Shown here one piece after another: positions 7,894 to 15,813 of a stretch of DNA of 19,313 bases. The position numbers and the translations under genes were made by a program. Every line of letters begins with the position of its first letter. Positions within the stretch are counted from its first letter, which is position 1. The notes beneath the pieces were generated by a model. The model was not told the DNA's origin. It was given only the letters and a program-made list of their open reading frames with translations, and made no database searches. The stretch comes from an uncultured Eubacterium sp. GTDB lineage: Bacteria > Bacillota > Clostridia > Oscillospirales > Acutalibacteraceae. The DNA is taken from positions 1-19,313 of the forward strand of contig CABQCC010000021.1 in assembly GCA_902462495.1 (NCBI GenBank). Reading direction: 5' to 3'.

Positions 7894-9072
7894 TTAATAT
7901 TCTTTTAGGACTTCGCCCATAATTCGCACGCCGTCAACGATATTTTCATCACTTGGGGTGGAAAAATTAAGGCGGATATAGTTACAAGGTTTTGACTCGT
8001 CAACAATGAAAGCGTTGCCCGGAACAACAGCGACTTTGCGTTCTACAAGTCGTTTGCAATAGTCGGTCATATCGACATTGTTCGGGAGCTTTGCCCAAAG
8101 GAACAAGCCGCCTTGAGGTCTTACATATTTGATTTGAGGGCAAAATTCATCAAGTTTTTCGCACATAAGATTAATCTTTTTGCGATAAATTTTTCTGATT
8201 TCCTCGATATGAGCATCAACATCGTACTCCATAAACCAACGATGAACAATCATTTGATTGAGCACGCCTGTATGCACATCGGACACCTGCTTCCCGATTG
8301 TGAAAGCGCCTGCAATTGAATTTGGTACAACGGCATAAGCAACACGAATACCGGGTGCTAAAATCTTTGAAAAAGAGCCTGCATAAATCACAAGACCGTC
8401 CTCATCAAGAGTTTTGATTGCAGGAACATCCTCACCCTCTGTGCGAAGATTGCCGTATGGGTCATCCTCCAAAACAGCAATGCCGTATTTTTTTGCAATG
8501 GCATAAACAGCTTTTCTTTTTTCCCAAGAAAGAGTTGTGCCACTCGGATTTTGAAAATTCGGAATAGTGTAGATAAATTTAGCATTCGGATTGGCTTTTA
8601 CTGCATTTTCAAGTGCTTCAATATTCATTCCGTCACTTTCAACAGGCACGCCGACAAGTTTGCAACCGTGAGAACGAAATGCGTTGAGCGAACCTATGAA
8701 AGATGGTTCTTCGCAAATTATCGTGTCGCCCTCGGAGGTGAGAACCCTCGTTGCAATATCCATAACCTGCGTTCCGCCTGCCGTGATGATAACAGAATCG
8801 TCATCCGTGCCGATATTATTCCTTTTTTTCAACCAATCCTTAACGGTTTTGCGAAGTGGCTCATAACCCTCCGAAACACCGTAAACAAGGGCAGAAACAG
8901 GATTTTCCTCCAAAATTTCTGCGCTGATTTTTTTCACCTCATCGCAAGGGAAAGCCTCAACCGCCGGAGAACCGCCCGCAAAAGCAATCACGGACGGGTC
9001 GGAAGTTGCTTTCAATATTTCTCTTGTTGCCGAAGGCTTCATATTTTTATACTTATCTGAAAGCTGAAGCAT
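7894..9072 (-). CDS. PLP-dependent class I/II aminotransferase (2-aminoadipate/aromatic aminotransferase-like)
   Basis: This is a 392-residue fold type I aminotransferase, close to the LysN/MocR-catalytic-domain group. PLP-site features are Lys236 in GSFSKILAPGIRVAY, the asparagine loop PNFQNPSG (171-178), the aspartate segment LEDDPYG (201-207), the phosphate-cup region ITAGGTQ (96-102) and the C-terminal arginine in NYIRLNFSTP, which binds the substrate carboxylate. There is no N-terminal GntR DNA-binding domain, so it is an enzyme and not a MocR regulator. GAGGAAGG (9086-9079) precedes the ATG at 9072. The stop of the upstream TagF-like gene is 1 nt away (TAATATG). Substrate specificity cannot be decided; in this operon it could act in amino-acid catabolism or synthesis. 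Confidence 0.9.
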   Translation of the reverse strand: MLQLSDKYKNMKPSATREILKATSDPSVIAFAGGSPAVEAFPCDEVKKISAEILEENPVSALVYGVSEGYEPLRKTVKDWLKKRNNIGTDDDSVIITAGGTQVMDIATRVLTSEGDTIICEEPSFIGSLNAFRSHGCKLVGVPVESDGMNIEALENAVKANPNAKFIYTIPNFQNPSGTTLSWEKRKAVYAIAKKYGIAVLEDDPYGNLRTEGEDVPAIKTLDEDGLVIYAGSFSKILAPGIRVAYAVVPNSIAGAFTIGKQVSDVHTGVLNQMIVHRWFMEYDVDAHIEEIRKIYRKKINLMCEKLDEFCPQIKYVRPQGGLFLWAKLPNNVDMTDYCKRLVERKVAVVPGNAFIVDESKPCNYIRLNFSTPSDENIVDGVRIMGEVLKEY

Positions 9073-9073
9073 A

Positions 9074-10192
9074 TTAACCTTCCTCTAATACTTCTTTGAC
9101 AAAGCGTTCGCAAGAATGACCGTCACAAAGGGACACAAATCGTTTTTTGAACGCAATGTAATCATCATTATTGTTTGTTATAGATTTTATGGCATCGGCA
9201 AGTTCGTTTTGATTGGATACAATACTACCGCAAGAATAATCCTTATAATCAAAATAGAAGCCACGGTTGCTGTTGTACTCCTCATAATCAGGAGCATACA
9301 GAACAGCCGAATTGCCGATAATTGCATTTTCAAATATCACGGAGGAATAATCCGTGACAAGGACATCCGTGATAAAAAGAATGTCGTTAATTTCCCTTTC
9401 ATCGCTGAAATCAAAAATTCTTTCGCAATCGGGGATATTGAACTTACCTTTTATGAACGGATGAAGTTTGACGATAATTGCCCAATCATCACCGAGGGAA
9501 TTTGACAGACCTTGAAGGTCGATAAAATCTTCGGGATAATAGGCGTCGTTTACATTTTGCCCCCTAAAGGTCGGAGCAAAAAGGCAAATCTTTTTACCGA
9601 CGAGGCTCGGTGCACGGTCATAAAGCCGTTTTTTCGCCGAAGCGACATATTTTTCATCGAAGAACAAATCTGTTCTCGGAGTGCCGACAGGTTTGATTTT
9701 GTCAAGCGATATACCGAACGACTCGGCATATATTTGGCAAAGTTCGGGTGACGAAACAATCGCCTCGGTATAATTCTTATGGGTGAGTGAGCCTGATTCC
9801 GCAGTAGTGCGACAGTAGCCAAAGCGTTTGAACGCACCCATTGCGTGCCAAAGCTGAACAAGGTGCTGACCGTCACGAAGCGTGAGGACATACACCATCG
9901 GCTCGAAATCGTCAACCATAATATATTTGCTCTGTGCCATTGCCAAACCGAGTTCATCAACGGACATTTGCTCTTTTGATGTAACGGTGACAATGTGATA
10001 GTCAAGAGCATTTTTTTCGATATAATTCTTGACGGCATTTAGGTTTCCGCCAAGTTTGCCCTTTGAAGTGCACAGCATAAGAATTTGATTTTCAATCATT
10101 TTGCACTTCTTCCCTTTTTCAAAGGCAGATATTAAATTTTTATATCTCATTCTTTGCAAATAAGGATAAAGTGCAGACTTGATTTTTCCCAT
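9074..10192 (-). CDS. CDP-glycerol glycerophosphotransferase family protein (TagB/TagF-like), second of a pair
   Basis: The 372-residue protein belongs to the Glyphos_transf family, which moves glycerol-phosphate or ribitol-phosphate from a CDP-polyol onto a teichoic-acid-like polymer at the inner face of the membrane. Family motifs are WHAMGAFKRFG with His116, VGTPRTDLFF, VKLHPF with His244, VTDYSSVIFE (279-288) and RGFYFDY. The two histidines match the catalytic pair known for the family. The frame extends to a GTG at 10231 inside the preceding gene. The ATG at 10192 is preferred because AAGG sits 6 nt ahead and it begins 1 nt after the upstream stop (TAGTATG). There is no signal peptide and no obvious transmembrane helix, as expected for a peripheral membrane enzyme. 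It is probably a diverged tandem duplicate of its neighbour at 10194-11381. The acceptor and polyol are unknown. Confidence 0.88.
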   Translation of the reverse strand: MGKIKSALYPYLQRMRYKNLISAFEKGKKCKMIENQILMLCTSKGKLGGNLNAVKNYIEKNALDYHIVTVTSKEQMSVDELGLAMAQSKYIMVDDFEPMVYVLTLRDGQHLVQLWHAMGAFKRFGYCRTTAESGSLTHKNYTEAIVSSPELCQIYAESFGISLDKIKPVGTPRTDLFFDEKYVASAKKRLYDRAPSLVGKKICLFAPTFRGQNVNDAYYPEDFIDLQGLSNSLGDDWAIIVKLHPFIKGKFNIPDCERIFDFSDEREINDILFITDVLVTDYSSVIFENAIIGNSAVLYAPDYEEYNSNRGFYFDYKDYSCGSIVSNQNELADAIKSITNNNDDYIAFKKRFVSLCDGHSCERFVKEVLEEG

Positions 10193-10193
10193 A

Positions 10194-11381
10194 CTACGCC
10201 TTGTAATTATATTTATTATTGTATTCGTCACGCATAAGCGAATCGATAATTTCGCCGTAAATATGCGTGATACTGTCGAACTTTTTGTTTACATAATCAG
10301 CCTTGAACTGTGCGATTTTTTCATCTGCAACGGTTGCGTTGCTGTCAATCAGCGACAGGATTTCCTCGCTTGTTTTACCATATACGGCAGGAATATCGTG
10401 CCAAAAATCAATGTAAAATCCACGCTCGTCAAGATACCTTTCGCCGTCAAAGCAGAAGATATATATCGGCAAATTCTTGAGCACAGCTTCATAAATAACG
10501 GAGCTGTAATCCGTCACAACAAAATCGGAAACGCACATAAAATCCATACCCGAAAAATGCTCGCCGTGGAGAACATTTTGAGTTGAATCTATATAAACCT
10601 CTTCAAAATTGGTATCGACCACATGGTGCTTCACAACAAGGTTATATTTTGAATAATCAACCTTTGAAACGAAGTCATCCGTCATTTTGTGGAGTGCTTC
10701 AATATCCTCCGGCTTGTCCCTAAAGGTCGGAACATAGAGGATAGTTTTTTTGCCGTTAGAAAGCTCGGGATAGACAGAATAAACATTCTGCGCAACCTTT
10801 GCATTTTTTCCGCTGTCGGTGAGATAGTCCATTCTCGGAATACCGATTGGAACAAACTTTTCCTCAGGCTGACCGAAAGCCTCAGCAAAGAACGGAACGC
10901 ATTTGTCGCCCGATGCGGCAATCAAATCATAGTTCCTGTGCATTTTGAAAGCATTGGCAGTTGCGGAAGATTTGCCGCCCGGCATATCAAGAACAGATTT
11001 GCCAAAGCGTTTGAACGCTCCGAGTGCGTGCCAAATTTGGATAATCTTCAAATCCTTTTTGTGATTAAGAACCGATGCCAAAATGCAATAGCCGTCAAGC
11101 ACAACAACCTTTGATTGCGAAAGCGCTTTCATTTGCCTGAACATTTCGCCGACATATTTGATTTTTCCGCCAAAAGAGGCAGGTATCATTTTGCAAAGGA
11201 CAACTACCTCATACTGCGGATAATTTGTTCGAATTTCATCAATAAGATACTGAAAATCAAGTGACGGAGTTTCGCTCTGACGAGAGATAAACGCAACCTG
11301 ATTTTTAGTTTTATTCAGCTTAAAGAACGAATAAACGAAGTTCATAAGAACCCCGAATATTCTGCCAAGCAAGTTAATCAT
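10194..11381 (-). CDS. CDP-glycerol glycerophosphotransferase family protein (TagB/TagF-like), first of a pair
   Basis: The 395-residue Glyphos_transf protein resembles the next gene in the run but is clearly diverged. It has IWHALGAFKRFG with His118, VPIGIPRMDYL, VVKHHVVDTN as the second histidine block, VTDYSSVIYE and ERGFYIDFW. A hydrophobic N-terminal stretch (residues 1-20, LLGRIFGVLMNFVYSFF) could anchor it to the membrane. It begins 13 bp after the glyA stop, with only a weak ribosome binding site, which suggests coupling to glyA translation. No dedicated polymerase, flippase or CDP-glycerol synthase gene (tagD/tarD) is near, so the pair may modify a polymer made by genes elsewhere. 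Confidence 0.88.
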   Translation of the reverse strand: MINLLGRIFGVLMNFVYSFFKLNKTKNQVAFISRQSETPSLDFQYLIDEIRTNYPQYEVVVLCKMIPASFGGKIKYVGEMFRQMKALSQSKVVVLDGYCILASVLNHKKDLKIIQIWHALGAFKRFGKSVLDMPGGKSSATANAFKMHRNYDLIAASGDKCVPFFAEAFGQPEEKFVPIGIPRMDYLTDSGKNAKVAQNVYSVYPELSNGKKTILYVPTFRDKPEDIEALHKMTDDFVSKVDYSKYNLVVKHHVVDTNFEEVYIDSTQNVLHGEHFSGMDFMCVSDFVVTDYSSVIYEAVLKNLPIYIFCFDGERYLDERGFYIDFWHDIPAVYGKTSEEILSLIDSNATVADEKIAQFKADYVNKKFDSITHIYGEIIDSLMRDEYNNKYNYKA

Positions 11382-11394
11382 AATCCGATATCAA

Positions 11395-12648
11395 TCACTC
11401 ATAAAGTGGATACTTTGCACAGATTTGGGCAACGCCGTCAAGGATGTACTGCTTCTTTGCGTCATAATCCGTAACTGCGAGAGAGATGAACTCTGCAATC
11501 TTGTCAAAATCTTCTTCATTAAGACCTCTTGTTGTAGCGGCAGGAGTGCCGATACGAACACCTGAGGTAACGAACGGTGACAACGGCTCGTTTGGAACTG
11601 TGTTCTTGTTAAGAGTGATATGTACCTCATCAAGTCTTGCTTCGAGTTCCTTACCTGTTACGCCTGTACCTCTCAAATCAAGGAGGCAAAGGTGGTTATC
11701 GGTACCGCCTGAAACAAGGTTTTGACCTCTTGAAATAAGACCCTTTGCAAGAGCCTGTGCATTGTCGATTACACGCTGTTGATATTCCTTGAATTCAGGC
11801 TTGAGAGCTTCGCCGAAGCAAACTGCCTTGCCTGCGATAACATGCATCAAAGGACCGCCCTGTGTGCCAGGGAATACAGCAGAATTAAGTTTCTTTGCAA
11901 GATAAGGGTTGTTGCAAAGGATAAGACCGCCACGAGGACCACGAAGTGTTTTGTGTGTAGTTGTTGTAACAACATCTGCATACGGAATCGGTGACTGATG
12001 AAGTCCTGCTGCAACAAGACCTGCAATGTGAGCCATATCAACCATAAACATTGCGCCGTTTGCGTGAGCAATATCTGCCATTGTTGCAAAGTCAATTTCT
12101 CTTGGATAAGCCGAAGCACCTGCTACAACAAGTTTTGGCTTAACCTTATTTACCTGCTTTGCAAAAGCGGCAAGGTCAATATATCCTTCCTCGTTTACAC
12201 CGTAAGGAATAAAATTGAAATACTTGCCCGAAATGTTTGCAGGTGAACCGTGAGTGAGGTGTCCGCCGTTGTCAAGGCTCATACCCATAACGGTGTCGCC
12301 CGGCTTGAGGAGTGCAAGATAAACTGCTGTGTTTGCCTGTGCACCCGAATGAGGCTGAACATTTGCAAACTTGCAACCAAAGAGTTCGCAAGCACGCTTG
12401 ATAGCGATTTCCTCAACAATATCAACATACTGGCATCCGCCGTAATATCTCTTTGCAGGCAAGCCCTCTGCATACTTGTTTGTGAGAACAGAGCCCATAG
12501 CCGCCATAACCTGAGGAGATACAAGGTTCTCCGAAGCGATAAGCTCAATATTTTCTCTCTGACGCTTAAGTTCAAGCGCCATTGCGTCTGCTACCTCGCT
12601 GTCGGTTTCGGCAACCTTGGCGATTGAATCGTAATAATCGTTGTACAT
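11395..12648 (-). CDS. glyA: Serine hydroxymethyltransferase
   Basis: This 417-residue PLP enzyme converts serine and tetrahydrofolate to glycine and 5,10-methylene-THF, supplying one-carbon units. Lys233 in VVTTTTHKTLRGPRGG is the Schiff-base lysine. ENIELIASEN, NKYAEGLPAKRYYGG, PHSGAQAN and LDNGGHLTHG are strongly conserved substrate- and PLP-binding segments. Its length is normal for the bacterial enzyme. GGAGG (12660-12656) lies 7 nt before the ATG at 12648. It is the first gene of a five-gene minus-strand run (glyA, two TagF-like genes, aminotransferase, trpS) with gaps of 1-18 bp. Confidence 0.97.
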   Translation of the reverse strand: MYNDYYDSIAKVAETDSEVADAMALELKRQRENIELIASENLVSPQVMAAMGSVLTNKYAEGLPAKRYYGGCQYVDIVEEIAIKRACELFGCKFANVQPHSGAQANTAVYLALLKPGDTVMGMSLDNGGHLTHGSPANISGKYFNFIPYGVNEEGYIDLAAFAKQVNKVKPKLVVAGASAYPREIDFATMADIAHANGAMFMVDMAHIAGLVAAGLHQSPIPYADVVTTTTHKTLRGPRGGLILCNNPYLAKKLNSAVFPGTQGGPLMHVIAGKAVCFGEALKPEFKEYQQRVIDNAQALAKGLISRGQNLVSGGTDNHLCLLDLRGTGVTGKELEARLDEVHITLNKNTVPNEPLSPFVTSGVRIGTPAATTRGLNEEDFDKIAEFISLAVTDYDAKKQYILDGVAQICAKYPLYE

Positions 12649-12681
12649 ATTTATTCCTCCGATGATTTAATATATGTAATC

Positions 12682-12710
12682 ATTCTACCATAAAATACAA
12701 TAAGATACAA
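12682..12710 (-). promoter_or_regulatory. Sigma-A promoter of the glyA-led operon
   Basis: On the minus strand, TTGTAT (12710-12705), a 17-bp spacer and TAGAAT (12687-12682) are present, with an extended -10 TGG directly before it. The predicted start is near 12675, leaving a leader of about 27 nt. That is too short for a glycine riboswitch or other attenuator. Confidence 0.75.
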
Positions 12711-12731
12711 TATAAAATAAAAGATAAATTA

Positions 12732-12763
12732 AAAGAAACCCTACTGAAAAGCAGGATTTCTTT
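12732..12763 (-). terminator. Rho-independent terminator after the M28 peptidase gene
   Basis: On the minus strand, an AAAGAAATCCTGC arm pairs imperfectly with AGTAGGGTTTCTTT and is followed by TTAATTTATCTTTT. It lies about 10 bp after the peptidase stop and just upstream of the glyA promoter, separating the two operons. Confidence 0.65.
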
Positions 12764-12772
12764 AATTATATG

Positions 12773-14068
12773 TTAGTTAAGTCCTTTTTCGTCAAAATTG
12801 AAAATGGTTGAAAGGATAACCTCATAGCCTGTTTTGATTGCTTCGGGAACAAGTCTGTCGTAGCTGTCACGAACATTGTGATAGTAATCGGCAGGAGTAG
12901 GGTCCATAGCGGCAAGACAAGTTGCTGTGATTCCCTCTTGTGTGAATGCAGCAGCGTCTGATGAACCGAAGAATACATTTGCAAACTTCAAATCATCGTG
13001 ACCTGCTTCCTTTGCAGAATCCATAACAAGTTGGCTGAAAGGCTGTGAGTGTTTTACCGTGCCTGTCATATCACGAGAATAAACATTGAGATAATCAAGG
13101 TCTGTGAGAGTATCAACACAAAGGACAGCGGTTTCTACACCTGAATTTACATATTCATCCTTGTGGTTCTTTGCCCAGCTCTTGCAACCACGAAGTCCTG
13201 CTTCTTCACCGTCGGTAATCATTGCAACAACTTCTGTGTTTTCAAACTCAACGCCTGCCATATCAAGCATACGAAGTGCACAAACAGCAGAATAAGTACC
13301 TGTAAGGTTATCGTTTGCACCCGGTGAAATAGTTTTAAAATCAACAAAAAGATAAAGGGTTACCATAAAGAGTGCGGTGATTACATGGAAATAGAAGCTG
13401 TAATTCAACATAAAGTCGCCGAAAGCGCCCATATCAACAAAATTAGCAATAATAGCGATGATTGCAATGATTACAGAAATGAACGCACCGCCGATTGTTC
13501 CGCCCATACAAATGCCCATAAGCGGAATTTTGCCATTTGCATAATAAATGTGACGCCATTGATAAGCAGAGTCGCAGTGACCCGAGATGATGATTCTTCT
13601 CTTAACTTCGCCCTGTGGCTTGCGAACTGCATAATAGTTATGACCGTCAATCTTCTTGTAGAAAACATCACAGAACTGCTTGTAGAGCAAAAATTCCATC
13701 GCTGTGATGAAAAGTCCGATTGCAATAAGACCGCCGACGATACACTGAGGGACGAAGAAGTCCGAACCGCCTACACCGCTGAAAACGCCTGTGTACACCA
13801 ATGCAAGGCAAACAACAACTGCCAAAATGATTGTTACGGAAACGGTTTTTGTAAAATGCAAAAATGCCTTTGGAGCCATTTTGTATTCTTCAAAGCCTGT
13901 TTCGTCACAAAACGGTTTCATTTCCTTGTCGATGTGTTTTTGAGTTGCAAGGCAGTTTTTGTTGCCGGACTCACGAGGACCGTATCTCTTGATGACATTG
14001 GTGATTTCCTTTACGGTATAATCAACATTTTCATCAATGACTGCCTGCGGAAAATCTTTAAATTTCAT
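12773..14068 (-). CDS. Membrane-embedded M28-family zinc metallopeptidase
   Basis: The 431-residue protein carries the full M28 (aminopeptidase Y-type) set: His164 and Asp166 in SGHCDSA, bridging Asp252 in PGANDNLTG, Glu288 (general base) and Glu289 in DGEEAGLRG, Asp319 in CVDTL and His397 in YYHNVRDSYD. About four hydrophobic helices are visible at 76-95, 105-128, 184-209 and 222-243. The second pair lies between the first metal ligands and the bridging aspartate, inside the catalytic domain. An even number of crossings puts all ligands on the same side as the N-terminus, probably the cytosol. The start at 14068 is chosen over the in-frame ATG at 14101 because AAAGGAG precedes it and it follows the GH20 stop by 1 nt (TAAAATG). 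It may cleave N-terminal residues from peptides, but its substrate is unknown. Confidence 0.88.
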   Translation of the reverse strand: MKFKDFPQAVIDENVDYTVKEITNVIKRYGPRESGNKNCLATQKHIDKEMKPFCDETGFEEYKMAPKAFLHFTKTVSVTIILAVVVCLALVYTGVFSGVGGSDFFVPQCIVGGLIAIGLFITAMEFLLYKQFCDVFYKKIDGHNYYAVRKPQGEVKRRIIISGHCDSAYQWRHIYYANGKIPLMGICMGGTIGGAFISVIIAIIAIIANFVDMGAFGDFMLNYSFYFHVITALFMVTLYLFVDFKTISPGANDNLTGTYSAVCALRMLDMAGVEFENTEVVAMITDGEEAGLRGCKSWAKNHKDEYVNSGVETAVLCVDTLTDLDYLNVYSRDMTGTVKHSQPFSQLVMDSAKEAGHDDLKFANVFFGSSDAAAFTQEGITATCLAAMDPTPADYYHNVRDSYDRLVPEAIKTGYEVILSTIFNFDEKGLN

Positions 14069-14069
14069 T

Positions 14070-15668
14070 TTATCGTTCTCCTTTAGATTTATATTGAGCA
14101 TTTAATTGATTTTCAAGGTCGGTATTGCCGTTTGAAAACAGTTTTAAAATCTTTGAACGCTTAAAAGGATTCTTTGGCAAAGAAATCTTATCAACCGCAT
14201 AATTGATTCTCAAAGCGTCAAAAGTCGGTTTGAAATCATCAAGTCTTGCCTTGAAGTCTGCAAAATCACGCTTTTCTTCAGGTGACCATGCAACTTCCGA
14301 TAGTGCCTGCATTCTTGGAAAAACAAGCATTTCGAGTCTTTCTCTGTCTCTAATCCATTCTGTCCAAACTTCGCCCTCAACACCAAGAACATTTTTTACA
14401 TTATCCTTGGTTACACCAAAGTTTTCAGGCTTATACTCATATGTTTTTTTAAGTGGATACTTGGCATAAGGCATATCAAAATAGAAGGATTGATGATTAC
14501 TCATAATCATTTTTCCGCCGTTGTTGACATATGCCTCTGCTTTTCTGTCACGAATCGGTGTCCAATACTGTGCAACAATATTCTTGTCGCTCTTATTTAC
14601 ATTTTCGGCTGCAAGAATTTCGTTCCAACCAATCATCTGTCTGTCCTTTGTTTTAAGGAACTGCGACACTTTATTTTCAAACCAGCCCTGAAGTTCTTTC
14701 TCATTTTTGAGATTGTTCTCTTTCATCACTCTTTGGCAATTAGGACATTTTTTCCACTCGTCCATCGGAGCTTCGTCACCGCCAAGGTGAATATACGGTG
14801 AATCGAACATCTCACAGATTTCGTCAAGAACATCATAAACGAACTGCAAACTTTCTTCCTTACCCATGCAAAGAGTTCTGTTCCAATCCTTTTGCCCATA
14901 AAGCTTTGTCGGAATTTTCGCACCAAAATAGCCCGGAACATCTCGCTTCAAATCTCTGCACGCAAGGTTACTGTAAGCAGAAAAAACTGCCGCACAGTGA
15001 GCAGGAAAATCAATTTCGGGAATAACGGTGATTCCTCGTTCTTTTGCATAAGCAACGATTTCCTTAATTTGCTCCTGTGTATAATAGCCGGAATACGGCT
15101 TTTTTTCCATCTTTGTTGACTGCCAACCGTCAAGCTGTGTATAAGCACGCTTTGAGCCGATTTCAGTCAAAAGCGGATATTTTTTGATTTCAACTCGCCA
15201 TCCCACATCATCGGTCAAATGCCAATGAAAGACATTGAGTTTTTCCATAAATATCCAATTTATGTACTGCTTGATATAATCAACATCATAAAAATGGCGT
15301 GACACATCAAGCGAAATGCCTCTGAATGAGAAACGAGGCTCATCCTCAATATCACAGCAAGGTACTTCCCTGCCTCCTGTATCAACGTGAGCAATTTTTC
15401 TTACAGTTTGAAGAGCATAATAAACACCGATTTTTTGGCTTGCCAAAATAACGATACGCTCTCTTGTAACTCCCAGAGTGTAGCCCTCTTTTGCAACACT
15501 TTCGTCCTTAATGATAACAACGGTTGCATCAGATTCGTTTTCGCAAAAATCAACTCTGCCCTCCAAGAGAGGAAGGTCAAAATCTGACTTCACTTTTAAG
15601 CGAGCCGGCAAAACGAACACTCCACCAAGTTCTTTCGCCTTTTTAGGGGCAGGAATAACTGATAGCAT
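14070..15668 (-). CDS. Glycoside hydrolase family 20 beta-N-acetylhexosaminidase
   Basis: The 532-residue enzyme removes terminal GlcNAc/GalNAc residues by substrate-assisted catalysis. The N-terminal GH20b-like domain covers about 1-110. The barrel starts at FSFRGISLDVSRHF and includes FHWHLTDDVGWRVEIKKYP and IPEIDFPAHC. The catalytic pair is Asp298-Glu299 in HLGGDEAP, and VEGEVWTEW follows later. A CPNC pair (308-311) after the catalytic motif is common in this branch. There is no signal peptide, so the protein is probably cytoplasmic and acts on imported or recycled amino sugars. The ATG at 15668 is preferred over the one at 15689 because GGAGAAAA stands 6 nt before it, inside the longer frame. 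The gene is translationally coupled to the M28 peptidase. Confidence 0.93.
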   Translation of the reverse strand: MLSVIPAPKKAKELGGVFVLPARLKVKSDFDLPLLEGRVDFCENESDATVVIIKDESVAKEGYTLGVTRERIVILASQKIGVYYALQTVRKIAHVDTGGREVPCCDIEDEPRFSFRGISLDVSRHFYDVDYIKQYINWIFMEKLNVFHWHLTDDVGWRVEIKKYPLLTEIGSKRAYTQLDGWQSTKMEKKPYSGYYTQEQIKEIVAYAKERGITVIPEIDFPAHCAAVFSAYSNLACRDLKRDVPGYFGAKIPTKLYGQKDWNRTLCMGKEESLQFVYDVLDEICEMFDSPYIHLGGDEAPMDEWKKCPNCQRVMKENNLKNEKELQGWFENKVSQFLKTKDRQMIGWNEILAAENVNKSDKNIVAQYWTPIRDRKAEAYVNNGGKMIMSNHQSFYFDMPYAKYPLKKTYEYKPENFGVTKDNVKNVLGVEGEVWTEWIRDRERLEMLVFPRMQALSEVAWSPEEKRDFADFKARLDDFKPTFDALRINYAVDKISLPKNPFKRSKILKLFSNGNTDLENQLNAQYKSKGER

Positions 15669-15715
15669 AATTTTTCTCCAATTTATCATATATAGCCTAA
15701 AAACAAGCTTTTAAT

Positions 15716-15744
15716 ATTATATCAAACCGGAATATCAAAGTCAA
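15716..15744 (-). promoter_or_regulatory. Sigma-A promoter of the GH20-M28 operon
   Basis: On the minus strand, TTGACT (15744-15739), a 17-bp spacer and TATAAT (15721-15716) are present, with an extended -10 TGA before it. Transcription should start near 15709, about 40 nt before the GH20 ATG. Confidence 0.8.
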
Positions 15745-15752
15745 TTTACAAA

Positions 15753-15768
15753 GTGTGAACAAACACAC
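15753..15768 (-). terminator. Possible weak hairpin after the LCP gene
   Basis: GTGTG (15753-15757) and CACAC (15764-15768) form a short 5-bp stem with a 6-nt loop about 45 nt after the LCP stop. The minus-strand sequence after it has only a short T-run. It could equally be an operator just upstream of the GH20 promoter, so the terminator call is weak. Confidence 0.25.
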
Positions 15769-15813
15769 CAATGATATTGTCAAAACAATTCAAAACAAGC
15801 TGCAACAGTCTAT

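Noticed and set aside
8551..9060. Plus-strand open frame of 169 codons
   Set aside because: It is antisense to the aminotransferase with its complete PLP site; there is no supporting ribosome binding site or homology.
10193..10231. Longer start (GTG at 10231) for the second TagF-like gene
   Set aside because: It would overlap the preceding gene by 38 bp without a ribosome binding site. The ATG at 10192 has AAGG and sits right after the upstream stop.
12649..12681. Glycine or other riboswitch upstream of glyA
   Set aside because: The predicted leader is about 27 nt, too short for any known aptamer.
13385..14086. Plus-strand open frame of 233 codons
   Set aside because: It is antisense to the M28 peptidase, whose metal ligands are all intact; the translation is rich in Cys, Asn and His with no recognisable domain.
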